DNA from: CAZLYX01 sp964563885
GTDB taxonomy: Bacteria; Pseudomonadota; Gammaproteobacteria; Burkholderiales; Neisseriaceae
Direction: 5' to 3'
Assembly (NCBI GenBank): GCA_964563885.1
Contig: CAZLYX010000003.1
Coordinates: forward strand, 8,976-72,975
Length of the DNA stretch: 64,000 bases
In this document: piece after piece, positions 27,352 through 36,231 of the stretch
Layout of the letters: the number at the start of each line of letters is the position of its first letter
Position numbering within the stretch: the first letter of the stretch is position 1
Translations under genes and position numbers: made by a program
The notes under the pieces: generated by a model
What the model saw: the letters and a program-made list of their open reading frames with translations, nothing else
What the model was told of the DNA's origin: nothing
Databases searched by the model: none

Positions 27352-27867
27352 ATGAAACAAGCAAAACAATACAATTTTCTCACCCAGCAACAGCAGCGTT
27401 TTCAATTACATGTAGACAACGTCAGTAATGAAACAAATCTGCCATCTGCACATGATTTTTATCGTTGGGCATGGCAAGCATTAAAAAAAGAATACCGCAA
27501 AGCCAACTTGAGTTTGGTTTTGCTGGATGAAGAAGAAGCGCGTGCATATAACCATCAATATGGTGGCAAAGACTATGCAACCAATGTTTTAAGCTTTGCT
27601 CTAAATGAAGGAGAAGTTTGGTTTAATCAAGATTCCAATATTCTTAGCGGTGATTTAATAATTTGTCCACAGGTTGTATTCACAGAAGCTGCTGAGCAAA
27701 ATAAAACCCCAACTGCACATTTTGCACATTTAACAGTACACGGCGTTTTACATCTTATGGGTTATGACCATATAAACGATGATGAAGCTGAAACAATGGA
27801 AGCACTTGAAATCAGTGTGTTAAATCAGTTAGGATACGCAAACCCATATTTACAGGATGAAATCTAA
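27352..27867 (+). CDS. ybeY: Endoribonuclease YbeY
   Basis: YbeY is a metal-dependent endoribonuclease needed for 16S rRNA 3' maturation and late ribosome quality control. The 171-residue protein has the zinc motif HLTVHGVLHLMGYDH (three His) and the conserved YRKANLSLVLLDEEEARAYN and KDYATNVLSFAL blocks. Neighbouring ybeX follows directly, as in most Proteobacteria. The upstream element is unusual: an uptake-like sequence lies 5 bases from the ATG where a ribosome site would be expected. Confidence 0.95.
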   Translation: MKQAKQYNFLTQQQQRFQLHVDNVSNETNLPSAHDFYRWAWQALKKEYRKANLSLVLLDEEEARAYNHQYGGKDYATNVLSFALNEGEVWFNQDSNILSGDLIICPQVVFTEAAEQNKTPTAHFAHLTVHGVLHLMGYDHINDDEAETMEALEISVLNQLGYANPYLQDEI

Positions 27868-27868
27868 C

Positions 27869-28705
27869 ATGGACGACAGCTCGTCGAAACCGACTTTCTT
27901 TGAACGCTTGGTAAGCCGCCTTTCTGGCGAAACCCTCACCTCTGCCGAAGCGGTTGTTGCGCTTTTGCGCCAAGCACACAAACAAGAAATATTCGATGAA
28001 GAAACCTTGCAACGGCTAGAAAAAATGCTGATTTTTTCTGATCTTGAGGTACGCGATGCAATGGTCACCCGCAGCCAAATGGATGTGATTAAAGCCAATG
28101 ACAGTATTGAACGCATTATTGCCTATGCGGTTGAAACTGCTCATTCACGCTTCCCTGTAATTGAGGATGACAAGGATAATGTATTGGGTATTTTGCATGC
28201 AAAAGATTTATTAAAATACACTCTTCATCCTGAACAGTTCAACCTTAAATCTCTTTTGCGTCCAGCAGTGTTTATTCCTGAAGGTAAACGTTTAAGCACC
28301 TTGTTAACAGAGTTTCGTGAGCAGCGTAATCACTTAGCAGTAGTGGTCGACGAATACGGTGGCACTTCTGGTTTAGTGACTTTTGAAGACGTTATCGAAC
28401 AAATCATCGGCGATATTGAAGATGAATTTGATGAAGATGATGGCGCCGATAATATTTTTACCATTTCCTCCGAACGTTTCCGTGTAAATGCCATCACTGA
28501 AATCAAAGACTTTAATGAATTTTTTGGTACTAACTATAGCGATGAAGAGGTCGATTCAATTGGTGGGTTGATTATTCAAGAATTTGGTCACTTGCCCGAA
28601 CGTGGTGAAAAATGCAGTATCGATGGTTTAAACTTTAACGTAGCACACGCTGATAAGCGCCGTCTGCATACTTTAATGGTGACTCGAATTAAAGACGAGC
28701 CATAA
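27869..28705 (+). CDS. ybeX: CBS-domain protein YbeX/CorC
   Basis: A 278-residue cytoplasmic protein with two CBS domains (DAMVTRSQMDVIKANDSIERI and KSLLRPAVFIPEGKRLSTLL) and a C-terminal CorC/HlyC domain with VVVDEYGGTSGLVTFEDVIEQ and ERGEKCSIDGLNF. It is tied to ribosome metabolism and magnesium/cobalt tolerance. The ATG at 27869 has AGGATGA with good spacing; an upstream ATG (27857) that overlaps the ybeY stop lacks one. Confidence 0.94.
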   Translation: MDDSSSKPTFFERLVSRLSGETLTSAEAVVALLRQAHKQEIFDEETLQRLEKMLIFSDLEVRDAMVTRSQMDVIKANDSIERIIAYAVETAHSRFPVIEDDKDNVLGILHAKDLLKYTLHPEQFNLKSLLRPAVFIPEGKRLSTLLTEFREQRNHLAVVVDEYGGTSGLVTFEDVIEQIIGDIEDEFDEDDGADNIFTISSERFRVNAITEIKDFNEFFGTNYSDEEVDSIGGLIIQEFGHLPERGEKCSIDGLNFNVAHADKRRLHTLMVTRIKDEP

Positions 28706-28737
28706 AGGCTGGTATAAAATACAACGTAATACATTCT

Positions 28738-28763
28738 TTCAGGTAGCATAAAGGCTACCTGAA
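28738..28763 (+). terminator. Uptake sequence with partial inverted copy
   Basis: TTCAGGTAGC (28738-28747) pairs with GCTACCTGAA (28754-28763); the full uptake sequence is 28752-28763. It follows ybeX by 33 bases. Confidence 0.6.
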
Positions 28764-28808
28764 ATGCCGTCTAACCTTCATGTATTAAAATATTTAAGGA
28801 TTATCATC

Positions 28809-29690
28809 ATGGCTTTTGCCACACTTTTCACTCTATTAGACGACATTACTGTGATGTTAGACGATGTTGCGCTAATGACAAAAATGGCGGCTAAAAAAAC
28901 CGCAGGCGTTGTAGGTGATGATTTAGCCTTGAATGCCAATCAAGTTACTGGTATTAATGCTGAACGAGAATTACCAGTCGTGTGGGCGGTAGCAAAAGGA
29001 TCGCTCATCAATAAAGCTATATTAATTCCTTTAGCATTGGCGCTGTCCGCATTTGCGCCAAGCCTGATTATTCCACTACTGATGATTGGTGGTGCTTACT
29101 TATGCTTTGAAGGCGTTGAAAAAATACTGCATAAGCTATTGCATAAACATGACAGCAAGCAAACATCTCATCAAGCCACACCAGATATTTTGGAAGGCGA
29201 AGCGGCTAAAATAAAAGGTGCCATTCGCACAGACTTTATCTTGTCCGCCGAAATCATCATTATCGCACTCGGTGTTACTACCGCAAGCCAAGGCATTATG
29301 CCGCAATCTATAATGCTTACTGCCATTGGTATCGGCATGACTGTTTTGGTTTATGGTTTGGTTGCTGGCATTGTTAAAGCAGATGATTTTGGTTTGTACT
29401 TAATGAAAAAAGGCGGTAATGGCGTTAAAATTGGTCAAGGAATTATTGCTTTTATGCCATGGGTAATGCGTGCTCTAAGCATTATCGGCACCATTGCCAT
29501 GTTTTTAGTTGGCGGTGGTATTTTTGTTCACAATTCAACTTGGCTTCATCATTTTCTACAGATAAACCATTGGGATGCAGGCCTAACCAGCATGCTTTCT
29601 AGCTTAGTGGTCGGTGTTATTGTTGGTGCAATTGCATGTGCGGTGGTATTACCTTTGATGAAAATATTCAAAAAAACCCCAGCTCACTAA
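28809..29690 (+). CDS. DUF808 (YedI) family inner membrane protein
   Basis: The 293-residue protein starts with the family signature TLLDDITVMLDDVALMTKMA followed by KKTAGVVGDDLALNANQVTG, then several membrane helices (ILIPLALALSAFAPSLIIPL; IMLTAIGIGMTVLVYGLVAG; SLVVGVIVGAIACAVVLPLM). YedI/DUF808 is a conserved membrane family with no proven function. The frame is open from 28764, but ATG 28809 follows AAGGA and gives the family start. It stands as a single gene with its own terminator. Confidence 0.92.
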   Translation: MAFATLFTLLDDITVMLDDVALMTKMAAKKTAGVVGDDLALNANQVTGINAERELPVVWAVAKGSLINKAILIPLALALSAFAPSLIIPLLMIGGAYLCFEGVEKILHKLLHKHDSKQTSHQATPDILEGEAAKIKGAIRTDFILSAEIIIIALGVTTASQGIMPQSIMLTAIGIGMTVLVYGLVAGIVKADDFGLYLMKKGGNGVKIGQGIIAFMPWVMRALSIIGTIAMFLVGGGIFVHNSTWLHHFLQINHWDAGLTSMLSSLVVGVIVGAIACAVVLPLMKIFKKTPAH

Positions 29691-29715
29691 TTACTATAAT
29701 GTTCAAATATTCATA

Positions 29716-29752
29716 AAAAATCGCCACAACAGTTAAGTTATGGCGATTTTTA
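29716..29752. terminator. Bidirectional terminator between YedI-like gene and znuA
   Basis: Stem AAAAATCGCCA-AAC / GTT-TGGCGATTTTT with a single mismatch and short loop, T run at both ends. It serves the two convergent genes. Confidence 0.85.
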
Positions 29753-29772
29753 TTGTTTATATCAATCGAAGC

Positions 29773-30672
29773 TTATTTCATGGCAGCGCTCAATACCCTT
29801 ACGTTGTAACGATACATATCCAAATAAGTTTTACCTTCGCCCTTTTGGCTCAGCGCATCCGAATATAATTTACCTTGAACTTTAATTCCTGTTTCCGCTG
29901 CAATGCGTTTAACCATACGATCATCTTTAATATTTTCTACAAATACAGCTTTTATACCCTCTTGTCTAATTTGACGAATAATAGCTGCCACGGCTCTGGC
30001 AGAGGGTTCTGCCTCAGTATTTAAGCCCTGTGGGGCGATAAATTGAATATCATAACGTTTACCCATATAGCCAAATGCACCATGTCCAGTCAACACTTTG
30101 CGCTTACTTTTTGGCACCGCATTAAATTGCTGGCTAGCATAAATATGTAGATTTTTTAGTTCTCCATGATAAGTATTAAGGCGTTGCAGATAATATGCTT
30201 TACCTTGTGGATCAACTTTAATCAAAGCATTTGCAACATTGGCAGCATAAGTAAACATACGCAACGGATCATGCCAAACATGTGGATCTAAATCACTATG
30301 ATTATGTCCCTTATGATCAGAATGATGGTTGTCATGTTCTTCAGTCATCTTCAATGTAGAAACACCATCTGAAACAGCAGCATACGGTATTTTATTTTGC
30401 TCCACTGCCCGTTTAAATTCAGCTTTTTCTAAGCCTAAACCATTCAGTAAAACCAACTTAGCGGCACGAATTTTTTGCACATCGCCGGCGGTCATGTGAT
30501 AAGCGTGCGCATCTTGATCCGCACCCACTAGTGTGGTGACCTTTACACGTTCTCCACCAATTTGTTGTGTTACATCACCCAAAATACTAAAGCTTGCCAC
30601 CACTGCCATAGGTGCAGCATAAAGGCTACCTGAACAACATGCTGCAATTAAACCTAATTTCCACTGCTTCAT
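29773..30672 (-). CDS. znuA: Zinc ABC transporter substrate-binding protein
   Basis: A 299-residue periplasmic cluster A-I binding protein with a signal peptide ending CSGSLYAAP. It has the His-rich flexible loop EEHDNHHSDHKGHNHSD, typical of ZnuA, and metal ligands in DQDAHAYHMT, GHGAFGYMG, LNTEAEPS and SDALSQKG. The His-rich loop and the Zur box before the operon favour zinc over manganese. An uptake sequence (30623-30634) lies in the signal peptide codons, read as SGSL. Last gene of znuCBA. Confidence 0.95.
   Translation of the reverse strand: MKQWKLGLIAACCSGSLYAAPMAVVASFSILGDVTQQIGGERVKVTTLVGADQDAHAYHMTAGDVQKIRAAKLVLLNGLGLEKAEFKRAVEQNKIPYAAVSDGVSTLKMTEEHDNHHSDHKGHNHSDLDPHVWHDPLRMFTYAANVANALIKVDPQGKAYYLQRLNTYHGELKNLHIYASQQFNAVPKSKRKVLTGHGAFGYMGKRYDIQFIAPQGLNTEAEPSARAVAAIIRQIRQEGIKAVFVENIKDDRMVKRIAAETGIKVQGKLYSDALSQKGEGKTYLDMYRYNVRVLSAAMK
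30623..30634 (+). repeat. Uptake sequence within the znuA signal-peptide codons
   Basis: Exact AGGCTACCTGAA, read on the gene strand as part of CSGSLYA. Confidence 0.8.
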
Positions 30673-30686
30673 ATTTTTTCCTTATA

Positions 30687-31562
30687 TTAAACAATATGGT
30701 GTTTGCCACGGCGCAACCATTTAAGCAAGATTCCACCTTCCCAGCCAAAAATCACTGAAATCAAATACCAAGCACCACACCATAAAATAATAGCTGGTCC
30801 AGAAGGAATCTCAATATAATAAGAAAGTAGCAAACCTCCAATACCACATACCAATGCCACCAATGCCGACACCAACAACAACATGCCCATATTACGCACC
30901 CACAAGCGCGCACTAATCGCCGGCAATATCATTAAGCCAACCGACATTAAAGTACCCAAAGCTTGGAAGCCCGCCACCAAATTCATCACTACTAAAATTA
31001 AAAAACTAATGTGCCACCAACCGCCCTTACCATTCACCGCCCGCAAGAATAATGGGTCAATACTTTCCATCATCAGCGGTCGATACATAATCGCCAATGC
31101 CACAACGGTTAAACTGGCTACAGCAGCCACCAGTTGTAATGCTGGCAAATCAACCGCCAACACTGAGCCAAACAATAAGTGCAACAAATCAACACTGCTG
31201 CCACTCTTGCTCACCAGCACCACACCAATTGCAAGGCTGGTTAGATAAAAAGCAGCAAAGTTTGCATCTTCTTTTAAGCTTGTAAAACGGCTGACCAAGC
31301 CCGCCAAGAGCGCCATCAACATCCCAGCACCAAAACCGCCTAAACTCATAGCAGGCAAGCTTAATCCTGCCACCATGTAGCCAATGGCCGCTCCTGGCAA
31401 TACAGCATGGCTTAGCGCATCACCAATCAAGCTCATACGCCGCATCACCAAAAACACGCCTACTGGCGCAGCGCCAATCGCCAAAAAAACCACTGACGCC
31501 AAGGCGTAACGCATAAACGAAAATTCGGCAAACGGCTGGATTAATAATTCATACACATTCAT
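30687..31562 (-). CDS. znuB: Zinc ABC transporter permease
   Basis: A 291-residue ABC-3 family permease with about eight hydrophobic segments. The family block RRMSLIGDALSHAVLPGAAIGY is present, and ALGTLMSVGLMILPAISARL is the coupling region. It should form the membrane channel with ZnuC as ATPase. Stop and start spacing to znuA is 14 bases. Upstream of it is a variant uptake sequence (AAGCTGCCTGAA near 31578). The C-terminus ends KWLRRGKHHIV. Confidence 0.95.
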   Translation of the reverse strand: MNVYELLIQPFAEFSFMRYALASVVFLAIGAAPVGVFLVMRRMSLIGDALSHAVLPGAAIGYMVAGLSLPAMSLGGFGAGMLMALLAGLVSRFTSLKEDANFAAFYLTSLAIGVVLVSKSGSSVDLLHLLFGSVLAVDLPALQLVAAVASLTVVALAIMYRPLMMESIDPLFLRAVNGKGGWWHISFLILVVMNLVAGFQALGTLMSVGLMILPAISARLWVRNMGMLLLVSALVALVCGIGGLLLSYYIEIPSGPAIILWCGAWYLISVIFGWEGGILLKWLRRGKHHIV

Positions 31563-31626
31563 GTTTCAACATTTCAAAAAGCTGCCTGAACAGCTGGATT
31601 TCATTGAACAATGGTTTTGCTAACGA

Positions 31627-32355
31627 TTATGGTGCAGCACACCACTCGTCATTATCATGCTGTGACATTGCCGCATTTGCCCGCACCAGCAAATCATCTA
31701 CTAACACCTGTTCTGTTTTGCCCGCAGCAATTTTTTCGCGAGCAATCAACAAGGTATTTGGAAAATAAGCACGCACTTGCTCATAATCATGCAATACCGC
31801 AATCACGCCCTGCCCTTCGCGATTACATTGTCGCAACACTTCCAACAACGCAAAGGTTGTTTTAGCATCTACCGCGTTAAATGGCTCATCCAACAACAAA
31901 TAGCGCGCATTCTGTGCCAACATGCGCGCAAACAATACTCGCTGAAACTGGCCATTGGATAAATGAGCAATCTGACGTTCAGCAAACGCATCCATACCCA
32001 CTCTTGCCAAAGCCAAACGTACACGCTGTCGTTGCGCTGCGGTAACTCGACCAAAAAAGCCGATTTCATACCACAACCCCATTGCTGCCAACTCAAATAC
32101 TGTTAAAGGTTGACTGCGATCTATTTCAGACTGTTGAGGCAAATAAGCTATGTCACAGCGCTGCATGCCATGCCACATGACTTTGCCTGTATCTGGTGTT
32201 AATAAGCCCATAATTGCTTTAAGCAACGTAGACTTACCAGCACCATTGGGACCAAAAATTGCCCACATTGCCCCTGTTTCAAAAGTCATGTTGATATGAT
32301 GTACCGCTGGACGGCGCTGATAACTTACAGTGAGATTTTCAAGTCCAATACTCAT
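31627..32355 (-). CDS. znuC: Zinc ABC transporter ATP-binding protein
   Basis: A 242-residue ABC ATPase with Walker A GPNGAGKSTLLKAI, signature LSNGQFQRVLFARML, Walker B YLLLDEPFNAVD and switch His in VLHDYE. The frame is open to 32427, but the family start is MSIGLENLTVSYQ at 32355; the longer version would have a Cys- and Val-rich lead not seen in the family. First gene of znuCBA, with the Zur box about 165 bases upstream. Confidence 0.94.
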   Translation of the reverse strand: MSIGLENLTVSYQRRPAVHHINMTFETGAMWAIFGPNGAGKSTLLKAIMGLLTPDTGKVMWHGMQRCDIAYLPQQSEIDRSQPLTVFELAAMGLWYEIGFFGRVTAAQRQRVRLALARVGMDAFAERQIAHLSNGQFQRVLFARMLAQNARYLLLDEPFNAVDAKTTFALLEVLRQCNREGQGVIAVLHDYEQVRAYFPNTLLIAREKIAAGKTEQVLVDDLLVRANAAMSQHDNDEWCAAP

Positions 32356-32519
32356 GCTGAAACTACCCAAAAATAGACGCTCCACAACAACGTTAACGCA
32401 GCTAAAGCCAGCAGCAAACGTTGCCATAAGCCAGTGAGAAGCAATGATTTCATACTAAACAATCTTCTAGGCAGCTTCATTTGATAACAATCAAACTGCC
32501 AAAATCAATAAGAACATGA

Positions 32520-32536
32520 ATGTTACTGTATAACAT
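32520..32536 (-). promoter_or_regulatory. Probable Zur box upstream of znuCBA
   Basis: ATGTTACTGTATAACAT (32520-32536) is a near-perfect 17-base palindrome whose core GTTACTGTATAAC differs by one base from the box before zur. It lies between znuC and the divergent DUF2288 gene, so it could also affect the latter. Confidence 0.78.
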
Positions 32537-32649
32537 TTCACTTGTAAAGCACTTACAAAAAATATTTATCCTCTGTAAAAAAATACCCTTGTCGCACAGT
32601 GTTGCGCTTTAACGTTATAATTATCTTTTTAATATTATGTAGGCTTTGT

Positions 32650-32946
32650 ATGACTGAACCTCATTTAAGCGACAAACTCAATCTTGAAACCGCACGGATT
32701 GAATGGCAAGAATTGCAACCCCATTTCGCCCGTGGCGCAGCAGTTTATATAAGCCCCGACTTAGATTTATTATCCGTTGCCAATTTAGTGGCTGATGACA
32801 ACAGCAGCGTGATTGCCACTTTGATGCAACAAAATAAATTTGGCATGGTTACTGAAGAGCTTGCGCGCACCTTTCTAGCCAACAACCAAGCCATGTGGGC
32901 AGTAGTAGTGGCGCCGTGGGTTTTAGTTCAACCTTGTGATAAATAA
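32650..32946 (+). CDS. DUF2288 family protein
   Basis: A 98-residue protein with the DUF2288 pattern: ETARIEWQELQPHFARGAAVYISPDLDLL, then LVADDNSSVIATLMQQNK and the closing WAVVVAPWVLVQP. Function is unknown. The frame is open from 32599, but MTEPHLSDKL at 32650 is the normal start. Its promoter lies in the same spacer as the Zur box, so a zinc link is possible, but there is no other sign of one. Confidence 0.88.
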   Translation: MTEPHLSDKLNLETARIEWQELQPHFARGAAVYISPDLDLLSVANLVADDNSSVIATLMQQNKFGMVTEELARTFLANNQAMWAVVVAPWVLVQPCDK

Positions 32947-32950
32947 CAAT

Positions 32951-32980
32951 AGGCTACCTGAAAACAGTTTCAGGTAGCCT
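32951..32980. terminator. Bidirectional uptake-sequence terminator
   Basis: Uptake sequences at 32951-32962 and 32969-32980; with the flanking AACAAT/ATTGTT the stem is about 19 bp. It begins 4 bases after the DUF2288 stop and faces the cardiolipin synthase gene. Confidence 0.85.
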
Positions 32981-33010
32981 ATTGTTAAAGTCTATACATC
33001 ACCCAATTTA

Positions 33011-34495
33011 TCATGTCTTTTTCGAAGCCGCTTCCTGCTCTACTTTCTGCCGGCGAAACTGGCGTAACTGCTTTAATGCTGCCAGTAATGTACCCATCCC
33101 GCCCACCACCAACAACACCAACAATGGCCATACGACCAATTGCTGCACAAAGAAAATCAATACTGCCGACAATAACAACACAATACCAATAGTGATATAA
33201 GACCACGCTTCAGACTCTGCCACCAAACGGGTGCCATAAAAAGAAGGATCGAAAACATGCCCCAACTGCATCATTTGCCTCGCCACGCTTTTTGCCTGTC
33301 CTTTATGCAAAGTCTGATGTCTTTTAAATAAACGTTGCCGCTCTTTAATGAGCTGGGTATGTTGCTCTTCATTTAAAATCACTTCAGTGGCATTTTCTAA
33401 ATCTTGTAAAAAAATCTTTTGCAAACATGCCACAGTCGCTGCATCTTCAATTGAAACATCTAATTCACGGTTAGCATACCAGCTAGACAGATTTAAATTT
33501 GTAGAACCTACTCGCGCCCAAGTTCCATCAGCCAGCGCTGATTTAGCATGAATCATGGTGCCATTCCACTCAAATATGCGCACACCTGCTTCTAGTAAAT
33601 GACGATATTGTGTGCGCGAAACCGTACCAATCCATTTAATATCTGAAGTTCGCGGTACCAACAAACGCACATCCACACCAGCCTTAGCAGCATTAATTAA
33701 TGCCTGAACATATAAACGTGTGGGCATAAAATAAGCATCTGTTAGCCATAAATTACGCCGCGCCAAACCAATCGCGTTTAAATCGAGCCGCATCATATTG
33801 ATATTGGCAGGTGTGGTAGCAATGACACGCAAATTGGCTTCACCCGGACTTTGCTCAGCAAAATGCATGCGAATACGTTCAGCATAACCAGTTAATTGCT
33901 CCGGTAGCTGGCTTCCTTGCGACAACAGCGTGTCTTCAAAAGCAGCCATCACTTGCGCCACTGCTCCACCTTGAATCATTACCCCTGTATCACGCCAAGC
34001 GGAAACACCGCTTTCAGGCTTGCCATTCCAAGCACTGGATATGCACAAGCCGCTGACAAAAGCTATTTTTTCATCAATAATAAAAGACTTACGGTGGTTG
34101 CGCGACAACAAGCCAATGCCACTAATCCAGCCAATCGGGTTATAAGGCTTCACATGTGCGCCAGCTTCCACTAGCGGCTTAAAAAAGCCACGGTAATGTC
34201 CCCAGATACTGCCCACCCAGTCGTAAACCAAAACCACAACCACACCCTGCTGTAGTTTTTCCAACAAAATTTGGCGCACCGTCTGGCCAAAATCGTTAAC
34301 AGCAAAAATATACATTTCAATACAGATCGAGTGTTCCGCCGCCCGCAATGCCGACTCCCAAGCCGGAAAATTGGCCTCACTATTAAGCAGAATTTCAATG
34401 TGATTGCCAGCAGTCAACTGAGTACCAGAAGCACGGGCAACAATTTGTTCGGCCAACTCTGAAATAGGTGTGTTTTTTTTAATAGGCTCTTGCAT
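33011..34495 (-). CDS. Cardiolipin synthase / phospholipase D family (ClsB-like)
   Basis: A 494-residue protein with two PLD HKD motifs: NHRKSFIIDEKIAFVSG and IHAKSALADGTWARVGSTNL. These act together in joining two phosphatidylglycerols. The N-terminus lacks the two membrane helices of ClsA, so ClsB-like is the better fit; the C-terminus has two hydrophobic helices (YITIGIVLLLSAVLIFFV, WPLLVLLVVGGMGTLL) and a charged tail. A TTG at 34507 would add four codons; ATG 34495 is preferred. A T8 run at 34473-34480 lies close to the N-terminus. Confidence 0.9.
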   Translation of the reverse strand: MQEPIKKNTPISELAEQIVARASGTQLTAGNHIEILLNSEANFPAWESALRAAEHSICIEMYIFAVNDFGQTVRQILLEKLQQGVVVVLVYDWVGSIWGHYRGFFKPLVEAGAHVKPYNPIGWISGIGLLSRNHRKSFIIDEKIAFVSGLCISSAWNGKPESGVSAWRDTGVMIQGGAVAQVMAAFEDTLLSQGSQLPEQLTGYAERIRMHFAEQSPGEANLRVIATTPANINMMRLDLNAIGLARRNLWLTDAYFMPTRLYVQALINAAKAGVDVRLLVPRTSDIKWIGTVSRTQYRHLLEAGVRIFEWNGTMIHAKSALADGTWARVGSTNLNLSSWYANRELDVSIEDAATVACLQKIFLQDLENATEVILNEEQHTQLIKERQRLFKRHQTLHKGQAKSVARQMMQLGHVFDPSFYGTRLVAESEAWSYITIGIVLLLSAVLIFFVQQLVVWPLLVLLVVGGMGTLLAALKQLRQFRRQKVEQEAASKKT

Positions 34496-35032
34496 ATTTT
34501 CACTCAAATAAGCGGTAGAAGGACATTATAAAATAACCATGAAGTTAAGTAATGGCTATACCGATAAACGGTTATAGCATGCTTTCTAAGTGCCGACAGC
34601 CAATATTTATCATAGAATTAATATCAAAAAGTACACTACTACATCTACTCACTGAGCATCACATCGATAAAATACACCCTAGCATTGATTGCAAAGTGAA
34701 CATCATCTCGTCATCTTTTGCTATTTTTTTCAGAATACGCTAACTTGAATCAAAGCTCACTTTAACGCCAATACTGCAACGCCAAGAATATACATTCCAA
34801 AGTATTGGGCTAAATTCAATACTTTTACGTAGCAATGCCATGGGCGTTTTAAAACTTTAAAGCTACCTGAAAAGATTTCATATTTTTTATAACGACCATA
34901 TTTTAATCTCAATCACACCATCTTTAAGAATTACTCAGATAAGCTTAACTGTTCGCCTCTTTAAATATCAAATACAAAAAAGGCTACCTGAAATCTTTCA
35001 GGTAGCCTTGATTAATACTGATTAATTTAATT
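34496..35032. other. Spacer between the cardiolipin synthase gene and the second gap
   Basis: About 540 bases without a supported gene. A chance plus-strand frame (34552-34743) has no ribosome site or motif. It holds one variant uptake sequence (AAGCTACCTGAA, 34860-34871) and the inverted pair at 34981-35008. The last 20 bases before the gap could include the stop codon of the symporter gene (a TAA at 35027-35029 on the minus strand is one candidate). Confidence 0.5.
34981..35008 (-). terminator. Inverted uptake-sequence pair downstream of the symporter gene
   Basis: Uptake sequences at 34981-34992 and 34997-35008 with only 4 bases of loop, A run before and a T-rich tract after. Probable terminator of the symporter gene, whose end lies in the gap. 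Confidence 0.75.
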
Positions 35033-35132
35033 NNNNNNNNNNNNNNNNNNNNNNNNNNNNNNNNNNNNNNNNNNNNNNNNNNNNNNNNNNNNNNNNNNNN
35101 NNNNNNNNNNNNNNNNNNNNNNNNNNNNNNNN
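35033..35132. other. Assembly gap (100 N) of unknown true size
   Basis: The bases on its two sides do not overlap, so unlike the first gap this is missing sequence. Proteins of this family are about 450-480 residues and only about 312 remain, so the true gap is probably nearer 400-500 bases than 100. Confidence 0.75.
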
Positions 35133-36070
35133 ATCGTATCTAAAAATGTGCCCGTCATCGATACCAGTGCTTGGCGCACAGGATGGTCGGTTTTTGCAGC
35201 CGCAGCCGCAATCGGCGCTGAGCCCATGCCTGCCTCATTCGAGAACACACCACGTGCAACACCGTAACGAATTACGCTACCAAGCGCACCGCCTGCTACT
35301 GCTTGACCAGTAAACGCATCACTAAAAATCAGGTTAAATGCTGGGCCAACCATATCCATATGCATAAAGATAATAGCTAACCCGCCAAAAACATAGAGAA
35401 TTGCCATAAAAGGCACAATGATAGAAGCCGCAGTCGCAATACTGCGAATACCACCTAAAATCACAATGCCTGTTAACACAGTCAAAACAATACCAGTGTA
35501 CATCGGGTCAATGCCAAAGCTACTTTGTACTGCTTGTGCTACTGAATTAGATTGTACTGAGTTACCAATACCGAAAGAAGCCACGGTGCCAAAAAAAGCA
35601 AAGGCAATCGCTAACCACTTCCATTTTGAGCCTAAACCACGCTCGATATAGTACATCGGGCCGCCCGACATTTGGCCACGCTCATTAACGACACGATACT
35701 TAACCGCTAATACACCTTCGCCGTATTTAGTGGCCATACCAAAAATAGCAGTCATCCACATCCAAAACACTGCGCCTGGGCCACCCAATACAACCGCGGT
35801 AGCAACACCAGCAATGTTACCAGTACCAATAGTGGCTGAGAGCGCCGTCATCAATGCACCAAATTGTGAAATATCCCCGTCGTGATCCGTACCATCTTTC
35901 TTTTTTCCGTGTGGTAAAAATGCCTGTTTTAAAGCATAAGGCAGCATAGTGAACTGTAAACCGATTAAGCGAATGGTCAACCAAATGCCAGTACCAACCA
36001 GCAGCACCAACATAGGGGGCCCCCAAACCCAGCCGCCTACCGTATCAAAAAACGTTTTTAAGCTGTCCAT
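35133..36070 (-). CDS. Sodium:alanine symporter family protein (3' end lost in gap)
   Basis: The AgcS/DagA-type carrier imports alanine or glycine with sodium. The first 312 residues are present: [40 protein letters not shown] (a family signature), [33 protein letters not shown] and [20 protein letters not shown]. Sequence breaks off in the gap, so about 140-160 C-terminal residues are missing. The ATG follows GGAGAGT. Nearby gcvP (50821-53661) uses glycine, but a shared role is speculation. Confidence 0.9.
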
Positions 36071-36185
36071 TTCTTACTCTCCGTTCTGTGGTGGTAACTT
36101 TATTGCGTACAATTGAACACAATCTACGCATTTCAGCACAGAGTGTTAAAGAGTGCAATAGGCTAGCTAAATTTTGTTAGCACTT

Positions 36186-36231
36186 ATAATTTTTCAGGCA
36201 GCCTTAAATTTAAGGCTGCCTGAAAAATTAT
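36186..36231. terminator. Perfect 46-base palindrome made of Simonsiella-type uptake sequences
   Basis: The 46 bases read the same on both strands, with no loop. The two halves contain TTCAGGCAGCCT and AGGCTGCCTGAA, the Simonsiella-type spelling, flanked by AATTT/AAATT. The apaG stop codon (36228-36230) lies inside it. As RNA it would form a hairpin ending in a T tract, so it is probably the apaG terminator. Confidence 0.8.

Noticed and set aside
34473..34480. T8 run in the cardiolipin synthase gene as a phase-variable switch
   Set aside because: Eight bases is short for slippage, and the run reads as ordinary Lys and Asn codons; no sign of variation from one sequence.
34552..34743. Plus-strand frame of 63 codons beside the second gap
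   Set aside because: No ribosome site, no motif, and composition like the surrounding spacer.
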